Below, in pieces: positions 8,394 through 16,528 of a stretch of DNA of 64,000 bases. How positions within the stretch are numbered: position 1 is the first letter of the stretch; each line of letters begins with the position of its first letter. The stretch is taken from positions 2,046,001 to 2,110,000 of the forward strand of contig NZ_CP035319.1 of NCBI RefSeq assembly GCF_004328705.1, read 5' to 3'. Source of the DNA: Rhodococcus sp. ABRD24. Lineage in GTDB: Bacteria > Actinomycetota > Actinomycetes > Mycobacteriales > Mycobacteriaceae. Position numbers and translations under genes: made by a program. The notes beneath the pieces were generated by a model. It searched no databases. It saw only the letters and a list, made by a program, of their open reading frames with translations, and was not told the origin of the DNA.

Positions 8394-8423
8394 AATTAAG
8401 GCGCGCACCCGAAGATATGTCAA
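8394..8423 (-). promoter_or_regulatory. Candidate sigma-A promoter for hhySL
   Basis: On the minus strand, in the gap between hypB and hhyS, a perfect -35 TTGACA (8423-8418) is followed after 18 bases by a TTAATT -10-like hexamer (8399-8394). This is the most AT-rich spot of the gap. It would start a transcript about 70 bases upstream of the hhyS ATG, so the structural genes may be expressed apart from hypAB. No start-site data support it. Confidence 0.5.
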
Positions 8424-8433
8424 CGGCGCATGA

Positions 8434-9288
8434 TCACCCCAGCCGGCGCTCCGCGATCCACCGGTACCAGCGGTCCAACCCCTCACCGCTGGTAGCGGAG
8501 AGATTCACCACGTGCACACCAGGATTCACCGCTCTCGCGTTGCGCTCGCACACCGCTGGATCGAATGCGACATACGGGAGCAGATCGATCTTGTTGACGA
8601 TGACGAGATCCGCGACCGCGAAGATGTGCGGGTACTTGAGGGGCTTGTCGTCACCCTCCGTCACGGAGATAAGCACAACCTTGCCTTGCTCGCCGAGGTC
8701 GAACAATGCCGGGCACACGAGATTACCGACATTCTCCACGAACACGAGCGACTCGTTCGCGGGGCTCAGGGCATCGAGTGCACCGCGCATCATCTCCGCG
8801 TCGAGATGGCACCCAGATCCCGTATTGACCTGCACCACAGCAGATCCCGTGGCCTTGATCCGCTCGGCGTCGAGCAGCGTCTCCTGGTCGCCCTCGATCA
8901 CCGAGATCGGACCGGTATCCGACAGATCTCGTATCGTGCGTTCGAGCAGCGTCGTCTTTCCGGAACCGGGCGAACTCATCAGGTTGAACGCCATCACCCC
9001 GCGCTCGTCGAGCCACGCACGGTTGCTCGCCGCCAGCAGGTCGTTCTTGGCCAGGATCTTCTGCTCGAGTGTGATCGTCTCGGTCCCCGCCGGTTGGTGC
9101 GCATGGGCATCGTCATGAGCGTGAGCGTGACCGTGCGCCTCGTGTTCGTGTTCGTGTTCGTGCTGATGACCGTGACCGTGACCGGGCTCGTGCAGGTGCT
9201 CGTGCGGCATCGCGCCCGGCTTACTGATCCGGGTTCCGGCCGCCGCATCGGCCTCGTCGACCTTGCCGCATCCACACGTTGCACACAT
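8434..9288 (-). CDS. hypB: HypB nickel-inserting GTPase with His-rich nickel-storage region
   Basis: A 284-residue G3E GTPase that hands Ni(II) to the large subunit together with HypA. The N-terminus MCATCGCG has the high-affinity CxxCGC nickel site. Residues 29-64 are packed with histidines (GHGHGHQHEHEHEHEAHGHA), a nickel-storage region. The GTPase motifs are a P-loop SSPGSGKTT (105-113), a switch segment IEGDQET, the metal-binding GSGCHLDAEM and NKIDLLPY. It starts three bases after hypA ends. The long His tract suggests that nickel storage matters to this organism. Confidence 0.96.
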   Translation of the reverse strand: MCATCGCGKVDEADAAAGTRISKPGAMPHEHLHEPGHGHGHQHEHEHEHEAHGHAHAHDDAHAHQPAGTETITLEQKILAKNDLLAASNRAWLDERGVMAFNLMSSPGSGKTTLLERTIRDLSDTGPISVIEGDQETLLDAERIKATGSAVVQVNTGSGCHLDAEMMRGALDALSPANESLVFVENVGNLVCPALFDLGEQGKVVLISVTEGDDKPLKYPHIFAVADLVIVNKIDLLPYVAFDPAVCERNARAVNPGVHVVNLSATSGEGLDRWYRWIAERRLG

Positions 9289-9291
9289 GGT

Positions 9292-9621
9292 TCAACCCAC
9301 CTCCATCGACATGATTCGCAGTTCCCGGCCCTCGAGGACCTCGACATCGGCGCTGCCGCACGGGCACAGCAGCACCAGATCCTGCAAGGGAAAGTTCGTG
9401 TCGCAGCCTCGACAGTGCGCCAGGCCCGGCGGTTCCTCGATATCGAGACGGGCCCCTTCTGCGACGGTGCCCTCGGTGACCAGTTCGAAGCAGAATTGCA
9501 TTGCATCCGGCACCACAGCGCACAGACACCCGACCTGCAATCGAATGCTGTGCACAGTGCGACCGTCGGCGCGTTCGCACACCGCGTCGACGACACTCTG
9601 GGTGATCGCCATTTCGTGCAT
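9292..9621 (-). CDS. hypA: HypA nickel metallochaperone
   Basis: A 109-residue nickel chaperone partnered with HypB. The N-terminus MHEMAITQSVV keeps the nickel-binding His2. A GTG directly before the ATG would displace it, so the ATG at 9621 is chosen; it has a GAGGGG ribosome site. The zinc loop has CRGC (about residues 69-72) and then LLCPCGS. The second pair is therefore C-P-C rather than the textbook CxxC, a small variation. hypB follows after three bases. Upstream, about 80 bases separate it from the ArsR-type gene. Confidence 0.93.
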   Translation of the reverse strand: MHEMAITQSVVDAVCERADGRTVHSIRLQVGCLCAVVPDAMQFCFELVTEGTVAEGARLDIEEPPGLAHCRGCDTNFPLQDLVLLCPCGSADVEVLEGRELRIMSMEVG

Positions 9622-9705
9622 CACTGGTCCCCTCCGGACGGAGGCTCTCCGAAGCCACGATAGGCCGCGCCCGCGACCAGGAACAGAGGATTCGGCGAAG
9701 CGCCG

Positions 9706-10095
9706 TCAGTCGGCGTCGTGCTCGCGCTGGTGGCTGTGTTCTTGAAAGTGGGTGGCTCCGATGGTGTGCAGTAGTTCGTGCACCGTGTCATCGACCAGTC
9801 GGTAGCGGACGGTGCGACCGGATCGCTCCGCCGCCACCCAACCCTGCTGACGCAGCAGCCGCAGCGCGTGCGAGACCGCCGTGCCGGTCATGCCGAGTGC
9901 CGCCGCGAGATCGGTGACGCAGATATCGGGGGCGTAATGCAGGCACAGCAGCAGGCGCAGACGATTGGGGTCCGAGAGCAGTTCGAAGCGGTTGGCCCAC
10001 CCGACGATGCCGGGCGTCTCGAGCGCCTGTGCGGCGCGGCGAGCGTGATCCGGGTCTAGAGCCGGGGTCGAAGGCAATGCGAGACGCCCTTCCAC
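9706..10095 (-). CDS. ArsR/SmtB-family metal-responsive repressor, possible nickel sensor
   Basis: A 129-residue winged-helix repressor. The core reads ELLSDPNRLRLLLCLHYAPDICVTDLAAALGMTGTAVSHALRLLRQQGWV, split between the dimer region and the recognition helix. Its last helix and tail are histidine-rich (DDTVHELL then HTIGATHFQEHSHQREH). These positions resemble the alpha-5 sites of NmtR and CzrA, which sense Ni/Co or Zn. The GTG start at 10095 lies inside a perfect palindrome, TCCACGTGGA (10091-10100), that could be part of its operator. It is the first gene of the hydrogenase run, so control of hyp/hhy genes by nickel is plausible but unproven. Confidence 0.85.
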   Translation of the reverse strand: MEGRLALPSTPALDPDHARRAAQALETPGIVGWANRFELLSDPNRLRLLLCLHYAPDICVTDLAAALGMTGTAVSHALRLLRQQGWVAAERSGRTVRYRLVDDTVHELLHTIGATHFQEHSHQREHDAD

Positions 10096-10165
10096 GTGGA
10101 GGTGCCCTGGCGGGCTGCACCGTCAGGCTCAGTGTAGGGCCGGCACCTACCGTGTAGGGGTGGTG

Positions 10166-10954
10166 ATGCAACAGGCAATCAACTCGGTCGACGGGGTCGG
10201 GATCGCGTACCGAGTGATCGGCGAGGGGCCTCCGCTGCTGCTCGCGCACGGCACAGCGTTGTCGAGCGCCATCTGGCGCGCGTTCGGCTATGTGAAGGCA
10301 CTGCGCAGCGAGTATCGGCTGATCCTGCCCGACATGCGTGGGCACGGGCGCAGCGATACCCCGCACGATCCGGAGTCGTACGCGATGGATCTCGTCGTCG
10401 GCGACCTGCTGGCGGTGCTCGACGCGCTGGAGATCGACCGCGTCCACTACCTCGGCTACTCGTTCGGCGGGCGCGTCGGCCTCTCACTCGCGGTCTCGGC
10501 CCCCGAGCGGCTGCGTACCCTCACGGTCGGCGGCGGCAGTTCCCGCCCCCAGGCCGGCTCGTTCGACAAACTGTTCTTCCCCGGCTGCATCGACGTCCTC
10601 GATAACGAAGGCATGACGGCGTTCCTCGATCAGTGGAACGCGCACCGGACGTGGCCGCTGGACGCCGCCACCCGGGCCGCATTCGACGCCAACGACACCC
10701 GCGCGCTGGTCGCGTACCTGCGGCGGTCCGAGACCGAGCCGGGCGTCCCCGACGCGGCACTCGAGGCGCTCGATCTGCCGACGCTGTTGTTCGCCGGGTC
10801 GGAGGACCGGCCCCGGCTGTCCGACACGAGGAGGCTGGCAACGCTGATCCCGGGGTCGCGGCTCGCCGTGATCGACGGCTTCGACCACGCCACCACGGTC
10901 GCGGCGTCGGCCGAGGTGCTGGCGGTGGTGAAACCGTTCCTCGCCGAACACTGA
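10166..10954 (+). CDS. Alpha/beta-fold hydrolase
   Basis: A 262-residue soluble hydrolase with HGTALSSAIW (oxyanion region), nucleophile elbow GYSFGG, acid FAGSEDRPRLSD and catalytic His in GFDHATTV. The substrate cannot be told; it resembles the 3-oxoadipate enol-lactonase/haloperoxidase-like group. Two GTG codons directly precede the ATG at 10166. The ATG follows GGGG with suitable spacing, so it is preferred. It is divergent from the ArsR gene, sharing a gap of about 70 bases, so the regulator could act on it too. No functional link to the hydrogenase is evident. Confidence 0.85.
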   Translation: MQQAINSVDGVGIAYRVIGEGPPLLLAHGTALSSAIWRAFGYVKALRSEYRLILPDMRGHGRSDTPHDPESYAMDLVVGDLLAVLDALEIDRVHYLGYSFGGRVGLSLAVSAPERLRTLTVGGGSSRPQAGSFDKLFFPGCIDVLDNEGMTAFLDQWNAHRTWPLDAATRAAFDANDTRALVAYLRRSETEPGVPDAALEALDLPTLLFAGSEDRPRLSDTRRLATLIPGSRLAVIDGFDHATTVAASAEVLAVVKPFLAEH

Positions 10955-10992
10955 CGAACTCCGAGCACTGACGAACTCCGAACACTGACGAA
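10946..10992 (+). repeat. Tandem 17-base repeat over the hydrolase stop codon
   Basis: The unit GAACACTGACGAACTCC occurs at 10946-10962, again with one change at 10963-10979, and a partial third copy runs from 10980. The first unit contains the hydrolase stop codon TGA. It looks like recent slippage or duplication of the gene end. No hairpin or protein role is apparent. Confidence 0.85.
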
Positions 10993-11027
10993 GCGCATCG
11001 ATTCTCGAGCTCCACGCGTGTGAGCTC

Positions 11028-11783
11028 TCAGCGAGTGAACGCGCCCTCGAGACGATTCCGCGATCCGGGATGGATCAACCGAGCAGCACTGACGAGCCCG
11101 CGTTCGGACCACGTACGACGGCGGATCAGCAGACACGGCTCGGTGCGATCGATCTGCAGCAGACGGCACTCCTCCGGGCTGGCCAGGACCGCCTCGACGA
11201 CGTGTTCTCCGCGGACCAGCGGTGCGACGCGGCTGAGATAGTCGTTCGGCGTGATCGCGGTGAAGTCCTGGTCGAGGTAGTCGGGCGCCTCGGCCGGGTT
11301 CACCAGACGGTCCTCCACCTGGATCGGCTTGTCGTCCTCGTAGTGCACGAGAACTGAGTGAAACACCCTGGTACCGACCGCATCTCGCAGGAAAGCCTGC
11401 GAATGATCGGTCTCCTCCTCACGGACGAAGACCACCTCGGTACGGTGCCGATGTCCACGCTCCTGAATCTCGTCCGCGATGTTCTTCACCTCGAACAGCG
11501 GTGAGGGCGTCTTGGTGCTGGCGACGAACGTGCCGATCCCCATCATCCGAACGATCAGCCCGTCGCTCGTCAGCTCACGCAGCGCCCGGTTGATCGTCAT
11601 GCGGGACAGCCCGAGCGCACTCACGAACTGATTCTCGGACGGCAACTGATCGCCCTCGGACCAACGGCCCGAACGGATCTGCTCCACGACGAGCTTCTTC
11701 ACCCGCTCGTATGCCGGCACCGACTCGCCACCGGCCTCCTCGAACAGCACGGCGAGTTCTGCGTCGACATCAACTATCGCCAT
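11028..11783 (-). CDS. hutC: HutC-type GntR-family repressor of histidine utilisation
   Basis: A 251-residue GntR/HutC regulator. The N-terminal winged helix reads LPSENQFVSALGLSRMTINRALRELTSDGLIVRMMGIGTFVA. The C-terminal UTRA ligand domain ends in SARLIHPGSRNRLEG. HutC proteins bind urocanate and repress hut genes. The ATG at 11783 is chosen; a GTG at 11816 would add eleven residues and cannot be excluded. It is the last gene of the minus-strand run gdh, citE-like, hutC. The TGTATA-N8-TATACA sites at 16381 and 26711 look like its operators and fit the HutC/GntR palindrome style. Confidence 0.9.
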   Translation of the reverse strand: MAIVDVDAELAVLFEEAGGESVPAYERVKKLVVEQIRSGRWSEGDQLPSENQFVSALGLSRMTINRALRELTSDGLIVRMMGIGTFVASTKTPSPLFEVKNIADEIQERGHRHRTEVVFVREEETDHSQAFLRDAVGTRVFHSVLVHYEDDKPIQVEDRLVNPAEAPDYLDQDFTAITPNDYLSRVAPLVRGEHVVEAVLASPEECRLLQIDRTEPCLLIRRRTWSERGLVSAARLIHPGSRNRLEGAFTR

Positions 11784-11882
11784 ACCCTGCACCCGCTCCT
11801 CGAGAAGAAGTCCCACCGCCCCGTTCGCCGACTCGGCCCACGAAGTCTACCGACCAGCGCGTTGCCGAAACGGTGCGCCTGG

Positions 11883-12791
11883 TCATCGACTCGCCGACAC
11901 CTGAGCTTCCTCGATGGTGTCGATCCGGTACGTGCGGGCGCGGTCGAGGATCGCCTCGGCCGCGCGCAGACGGGGAAGATAGCTTCCGTCGATACTGTCG
12001 GTGCGGGCGGCGAGTAGTTCCCTGGCTCCTCGAACGTCTTCCGGGCTGGGCGCGAACTCGGTGTTGATCATGCCAATGTGGTCCGGCTTCACACAGAGCA
12101 TGCCGCCCATCCCGGTAGCAAGGGACCGGCGGCAGTAGTTGCGAAGTCCGCCGACATCGGATGCGAGGGAGGGTCCGTCGATCGGAGCGGGGAGACCGGC
12201 CGATCGACTGGCCAGGACGAGATGCGCCCGAGCACCCATGGCCGTTGCCGAATCGTCCGTCGTGGCCGTGTCGTGACGAAAGTCGCCGCTTCCGAATGCC
12301 AAGCGGGTCAACGATTTCGAGCGTGCGATCGCAACCGCGTCCAGCACCCCGGTCGCCGACTCGATCAGCGCGATCAGACCTCCGCCGAAATCGCCCAGTT
12401 CGGCCGCGGTCGCGTCGATCTGTGCCGCCGACTCGGCCTTTGCCAGCACGACGCCGAGGATACCCGGGCATCGAGCCGCGAACTCGAGGTCGACGCCCCA
12501 ATCCGATGTGGTGGCCGCGTTCACCCGGATCCAGGCCTGCCCACCTCCCGTTGCCCAGTCATGGATTTCGTCGCGGGCACGGGGCCGGTCCTCCGGAGCG
12601 ACACCGTCTTCGAGATCGAGGATGACGGCGTCGGGGTCATAGCGTCGGATGCGGCCTTCGAGTTCGTGCGTGCGTGTTCCAGGCTCCAGCAGCCACGAAC
12701 GGGCGTCTCGTGGAGAGACCGTTCCCACGGACTCACTGGTATTGCGGGAATTCACGGTAGTGATCACCTTTCCATCGTGAACAGGGAGCAT
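11883..12791 (-). CDS. HpcH/HpaI aldolase-family CitE-like lyase
   Basis: A 302-residue TIM-barrel enzyme of the CitE (citrate lyase beta-like) family. Visible family motifs are RSWLLEPGTRTHELEGR near the start, AVILDLEDGVAPEDRPRAR (metal-site region), WIRVNAATTSDW, LIALIESATGVLDA and FGSGDFRHD. Characterised stand-alone CitE-like proteins act on malyl-CoA-type thioesters or hydrolyse them; the substrate here is open. The ATG at 12791 follows a GGAGG site seven bases away. It lies between gdh and hutC on the same strand with gaps under 100 bases, so it is probably under the same HutC-like operator. Confidence 0.82.
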   Translation of the reverse strand: MLPVHDGKVITTVNSRNTSESVGTVSPRDARSWLLEPGTRTHELEGRIRRYDPDAVILDLEDGVAPEDRPRARDEIHDWATGGGQAWIRVNAATTSDWGVDLEFAARCPGILGVVLAKAESAAQIDATAAELGDFGGGLIALIESATGVLDAVAIARSKSLTRLAFGSGDFRHDTATTDDSATAMGARAHLVLASRSAGLPAPIDGPSLASDVGGLRNYCRRSLATGMGGMLCVKPDHIGMINTEFAPSPEDVRGARELLAARTDSIDGSYLPRLRAAEAILDRARTYRIDTIEEAQVSASR

Positions 12792-12861
12792 GTCAGATCC
12801 TCCGGGCGGTGATTTGCACCGGTGGACGAAGACAGGCGCCGGGTGGCAGTGGACGGCCGGC

Positions 12862-15800
12862 TCAACCCGCCATCCGCCGCAGCTGACGGGACGCAACGGA
12901 CAACGCGGCCAGATCCCGACGACCGGATTCCTCGATCTCCGTCAGTGCCGTGCGCGCGCGTCGAAGCCTCGGCTCGTTGCGTTCCTCCCAGTCCGCGAGC
13001 ATCATCTCGGGGGTATCGCCCGGCACCGCATGGGCGAGCACATCGAGTGTCAAGGCTCGGACGCTGTCGTACAGCTCGTCCCGCAACGACAACCGGGCCA
13101 GCGCGTCCCACCGGTCCTCCTTGCCCAGAGCGGAGACCCCGTTCAGAACTGGGACCAGACCGACCCGTTCGCAGAGCCGGAAGTACAGCTCGCCCGTCGC
13201 AGCCAGGTCGTACTCGGCCAGTTCCGAGATCTCCACGACGTCGAGCAGGCCGAACCGATCGAGAAGCAGTTCCACTGCCCGTACCAGGTCCTCGGGCGCA
13301 CCCCGCTCCGAGATCGCCCGCGTGCGGTTGCGGAGGTTGTCCCGATCCGTACCGACGAGCCAGTCCTCGAGCATTCCCGACGCCTGATCGATCCGGTCTC
13401 CGAATCGGGCGATCTCCGCACCCACGGCGAGCGGTTGGGGGCGCCGATTGAGCATCCAGCGGGAGGCCCGATCGAGGAGTCGGCGGGTGACCAGAACGAG
13501 TTCGTCCGCCACGCTCGTCGGGACCGGCGCCGCCGCGATCCGCGACCACAGCTCCGGCAGCCCGAACACTTCGGTGACGACACTGAACGCCCGGACCGCA
13601 TCCTCCTCGCTCGCACCCACCTCTTCGGCGAGCCGGAAAGCGTAGGTGATTCCGCCGCGGTCGACGACGCGGTTGGTGAGCGCCGTCGCCACGATCTCGC
13701 GCCGCAGCGGATGGCGGTCGAGGGCGTCCGCGTAGCCCTGCTGGAGTTCGCGCGGGAAGTACTCACGCAGGGTCGGCAGGAACACATCGTGGTCAACCAG
13801 TTCACCGGCCAACAGGGCGCTCTTGAGCTCGAGTTTGACATGCGCCATGAGGGTGGACAGCTCCGGAGACCACAGCCCCTCCCCTGCCCGGTGCCGCGCA
13901 GCGATCTCCTTCGCATCGGGCAGCACTTCCAGAACTCGATCCAGTGCGCCGGATGCCTCGAGCGCCGCGATCTGGCGAGCGTGGACGCCGAGCATCTCGG
14001 GCGCATCCGAGCGGGCCGTACCCATCAGCTCGTTCTGGGACACGTTGTCCGCCAGAACCAGTGCCGCGACGTCGTCCGTCATCGCCGCGAGCAGGGCGGG
14101 CCGCTCGGCGGCGTCCAACCGGCCGGCGCCGACGAGGTCGTCGAGCAGGATCTTGATGTTGACCTCGTGGTCGGAGCAGTCCACTCCCGCCGAGTTGTCC
14201 AGGGCATCGGTACCCACTCGTCCACCAGCAGAAGCGAATTCGATACGTCCCGCCTGAGTCAGCCCGAGATTACCGCCCTCACCGACAACGCGGGCCCGCA
14301 GGTCGCATCCGTCCACGCGCACGACATCGTTGGCCTTGTCGCCCGCGTCGGCGTGGGATTCGTGCGATGCCTTGACATAGGTGCCGATCCCGCCGTTCCA
14401 CAACAGGTCGGTCGGGGCACACAGGATCGCCCGGATCAGCTCCGGCGGAGTCATCTCCGCGACCTCCGGGGCCAGCCCGAGCGCTTGCCGTACGGGAGCA
14501 CTGATCGGCACCGACTTCGCGGCCCGATCCCAGACTCCGCCGCCTGCACTGATGATCGTGCGGTCGTAGTCCGCCCACGAGGATCGCGGCAACGCGAAGA
14601 GTCGGGCGCGTTCTTCGTACGAGCGCGCGGGATCGGGTTCCGGATCGAGGAAGACGTGCCGGTGGTCGAAGGCCGCGACCAGCCGGATGTGCCGGCTGCA
14701 CAGCATCCCGTTGCCGAAGACGTCGCCGCTCATGTCGCCGATGCCGGCGACGGTGATGTCCTCGCTCTGGCAGTCGACGCCAAGCTCGCGGAAGCGCCGT
14801 TTCACGCTCTCCCATGCCCCGCGCGCGGTGATGCCCATGGCCTTGTGGTCGTAGCCGACCGACCCGCCGGACGCGAAAGCGTCACCGAGCCAGAAGCGGT
14901 ACTCGGCCGCGACCTCGTTGGCGATGTCGGAGAACGACGCCGTCCCCTTGTCAGCCGCCACCACGAGGTACGTATCGTCGGCATCGTGGCGGACCACGCC
15001 GGACGCCGGCAGGACGGCACCGGTGCGCCGATCGATGTTGTCCGTCAGGTCGAGCAGACCGCGGATGAACACGCGGTACCCGGCAATTCCCGCGGCCCGC
15101 AGCGCTTCTCGGTCAAGGTCGACATCACCGCTCGGTACCGGTGGCCGGCGCAGCACGAAGCCGCCCTTGGCTCCGACGGGCACGATGACAGCGTTCTTTA
15201 CCGCCTGGGCCTTGACGAGTCCGAGCACCTCGGTGCGGAAGTCCTCCTTGCGGTCCGACCAGCGCAGCCCACCGCGGGCCACCGAGCCGAACCGCATGTG
15301 CACCCCGGCGACCATCGGGGAGTACACGAAAATCTCGTGCCGAGGCCGAGGCTCGGGAAGCTCCGCGATGTTGCGGGAGTCGAGCTTGAGCGCCAGGCAC
15401 TCCCGGTCCGGACTGACGAAGTGGTTGGTACGCACAGTGTTGAGGATGGATCCCAACAGCGCACGGAAGATGCGGTCCTCGTCGAGTCCGAGTACGGAGT
15501 CGATCAGCTCGGTCACCCGCTCCGCGGCCGCCTCACCGCCGTCGGAACCGGCGGTGGACGGATCGAACCGGTCGGCGAAGCAGTCCGTCAGCGCCGCCGC
15601 GATCGCCGGGTAACGGCACAACGTGTCGGCGACATACGCACTGCTGTACGGGAACCGTGCCTGGCGCAGAAACTCGGAGTACGCACGCAGAACCGTGATC
15701 TCGCGCCAGTGCAGGCCAGCGCGGGCGACCAACTCCCCCAACCGGTCCGGTTCGGTGGCACCCCGCCACAACGCCTCGACCGCGGCAGCGAACCGGCCCG

Positions 15801-16269
15801 CGAACTCCCCGAAGCCGTCGACCGGCGCGATCGGATACCGGACGGTGAACTCGTAGATCCAGCAGGGCATCCCGGCCGGGGACCGCAGCGGATACGGGCG
15901 CTCGTCGAGCACCTCGACGCCGAGGCTCTGCAGGAGCGGCATGAGATCACCCAACGAGGCCGGGCGGCCGCCGACGTACAAGGTCAGCCTGTGGGTTCCC
16001 GGACCACCCGTGTCGGGAACGATGCGCGCGGCAATGGCTCCGTCGGCGATTCCGGCGAGGATGCCGAGGTCGATCCGCGCGCGGCTGGGGGCGATGTCCT
16101 GCTTGTACCCGGCCGGCAGACCGGGCACGAGTTGGGCGAGTTGCGAGCGCATGCCCGCGTCCATGCCGGCGAGCAAGTGCTGATCCCACCCCCGGAAGGC
16201 TTCGGCGAGAGCATCGTTGATCTCGTGGGGAGTGTGCATCGGATCGGTCTGGGTAGGGACGGTGTTCAT
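12862..16269 (-). CDS. gdh: NAD-specific glutamate dehydrogenase, short (~1135 aa) form
   Basis: A large NAD-dependent glutamate dehydrogenase that turns the glutamate from histidine breakdown into 2-oxoglutarate and ammonia. Catalytic-domain motifs are GSVARGGLRWSDRKEDFRTE, GLVKAQAVKNAVIVPVGAKG, DKGTASFSDIAN, GSVGYDHKAMGITARG, GIGDMSGDVFGNGML and VVGEGGNLGLTQAGR. The common bacterial form is about 1600 residues; this one lacks roughly the first 450 (ACT-like regions). A further ATG at 16377 would add 36 residues. It sits four bases from the operator and lacks a ribosome site, while the ATG at 16269 follows GGAAGG at seven bases. It is divergent from hutU. Confidence 0.9.
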   Translation of the reverse strand: MNTVPTQTDPMHTPHEINDALAEAFRGWDQHLLAGMDAGMRSQLAQLVPGLPAGYKQDIAPSRARIDLGILAGIADGAIAARIVPDTGGPGTHRLTLYVGGRPASLGDLMPLLQSLGVEVLDERPYPLRSPAGMPCWIYEFTVRYPIAPVDGFGEFAGRFAAAVEALWRGATEPDRLGELVARAGLHWREITVLRAYSEFLRQARFPYSSAYVADTLCRYPAIAAALTDCFADRFDPSTAGSDGGEAAAERVTELIDSVLGLDEDRIFRALLGSILNTVRTNHFVSPDRECLALKLDSRNIAELPEPRPRHEIFVYSPMVAGVHMRFGSVARGGLRWSDRKEDFRTEVLGLVKAQAVKNAVIVPVGAKGGFVLRRPPVPSGDVDLDREALRAAGIAGYRVFIRGLLDLTDNIDRRTGAVLPASGVVRHDADDTYLVVAADKGTASFSDIANEVAAEYRFWLGDAFASGGSVGYDHKAMGITARGAWESVKRRFRELGVDCQSEDITVAGIGDMSGDVFGNGMLCSRHIRLVAAFDHRHVFLDPEPDPARSYEERARLFALPRSSWADYDRTIISAGGGVWDRAAKSVPISAPVRQALGLAPEVAEMTPPELIRAILCAPTDLLWNGGIGTYVKASHESHADAGDKANDVVRVDGCDLRARVVGEGGNLGLTQAGRIEFASAGGRVGTDALDNSAGVDCSDHEVNIKILLDDLVGAGRLDAAERPALLAAMTDDVAALVLADNVSQNELMGTARSDAPEMLGVHARQIAALEASGALDRVLEVLPDAKEIAARHRAGEGLWSPELSTLMAHVKLELKSALLAGELVDHDVFLPTLREYFPRELQQGYADALDRHPLRREIVATALTNRVVDRGGITYAFRLAEEVGASEEDAVRAFSVVTEVFGLPELWSRIAAAPVPTSVADELVLVTRRLLDRASRWMLNRRPQPLAVGAEIARFGDRIDQASGMLEDWLVGTDRDNLRNRTRAISERGAPEDLVRAVELLLDRFGLLDVVEISELAEYDLAATGELYFRLCERVGLVPVLNGVSALGKEDRWDALARLSLRDELYDSVRALTLDVLAHAVPGDTPEMMLADWEERNEPRLRRARTALTEIEESGRRDLAALSVASRQLRRMAG

Positions 16270-16380
16270 CTGGGAACCTTCCGCCGGGTGCCACGCTGCA
16301 CCCGGCTGGTCGTCGTGTCCGTTCGGCTGGTCGAACATCTCGAGATTCGGGGCGGCGCCGGGGATGCCCCTTGACATGAG

Positions 16381-16404
16381 CTTGTATAGACAGGAATATA
16401 CAAG
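16381..16404. promoter_or_regulatory. HutC-like operator between gdh and hutU
   Basis: A perfect inverted repeat CTTGTATA, eight bases, TATACAAG. The spacer reads GACAGGAA and is almost the same as the spacer of the second copy at 26711-26730 (TACAGGCC). A TTGACA hexamer at 16371 lies just upstream for the hutU direction, so a bound repressor would cover that promoter. The position between divergent operons suits control of both. Confidence 0.75.
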
Positions 16405-16528
16405 TCATAGTTGCAGAACGTGAGCCAGCGCACAACAGCTACGGACCGGGCGCGGACGACAACGGAGTCGACCGCAGCCCCACGGGAAGCAGCAGCGACG
16501 CTCACCGCCCGATCACTAGGAGCACCCG

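Noticed and set aside
9110..9200. His-codon repeat region as a CRISPR-like or mobile repeat
   Set aside because: It is the His-rich nickel-storage stretch of hypB; units are irregular and in frame.
12790..16374. Very long open frame (about 1190 codons) on the plus strand
   Set aside because: It lies exactly antisense to the glutamate dehydrogenase gene, has the Arg/Asp/Val-rich composition of a GC-rich shadow frame and matches no family.
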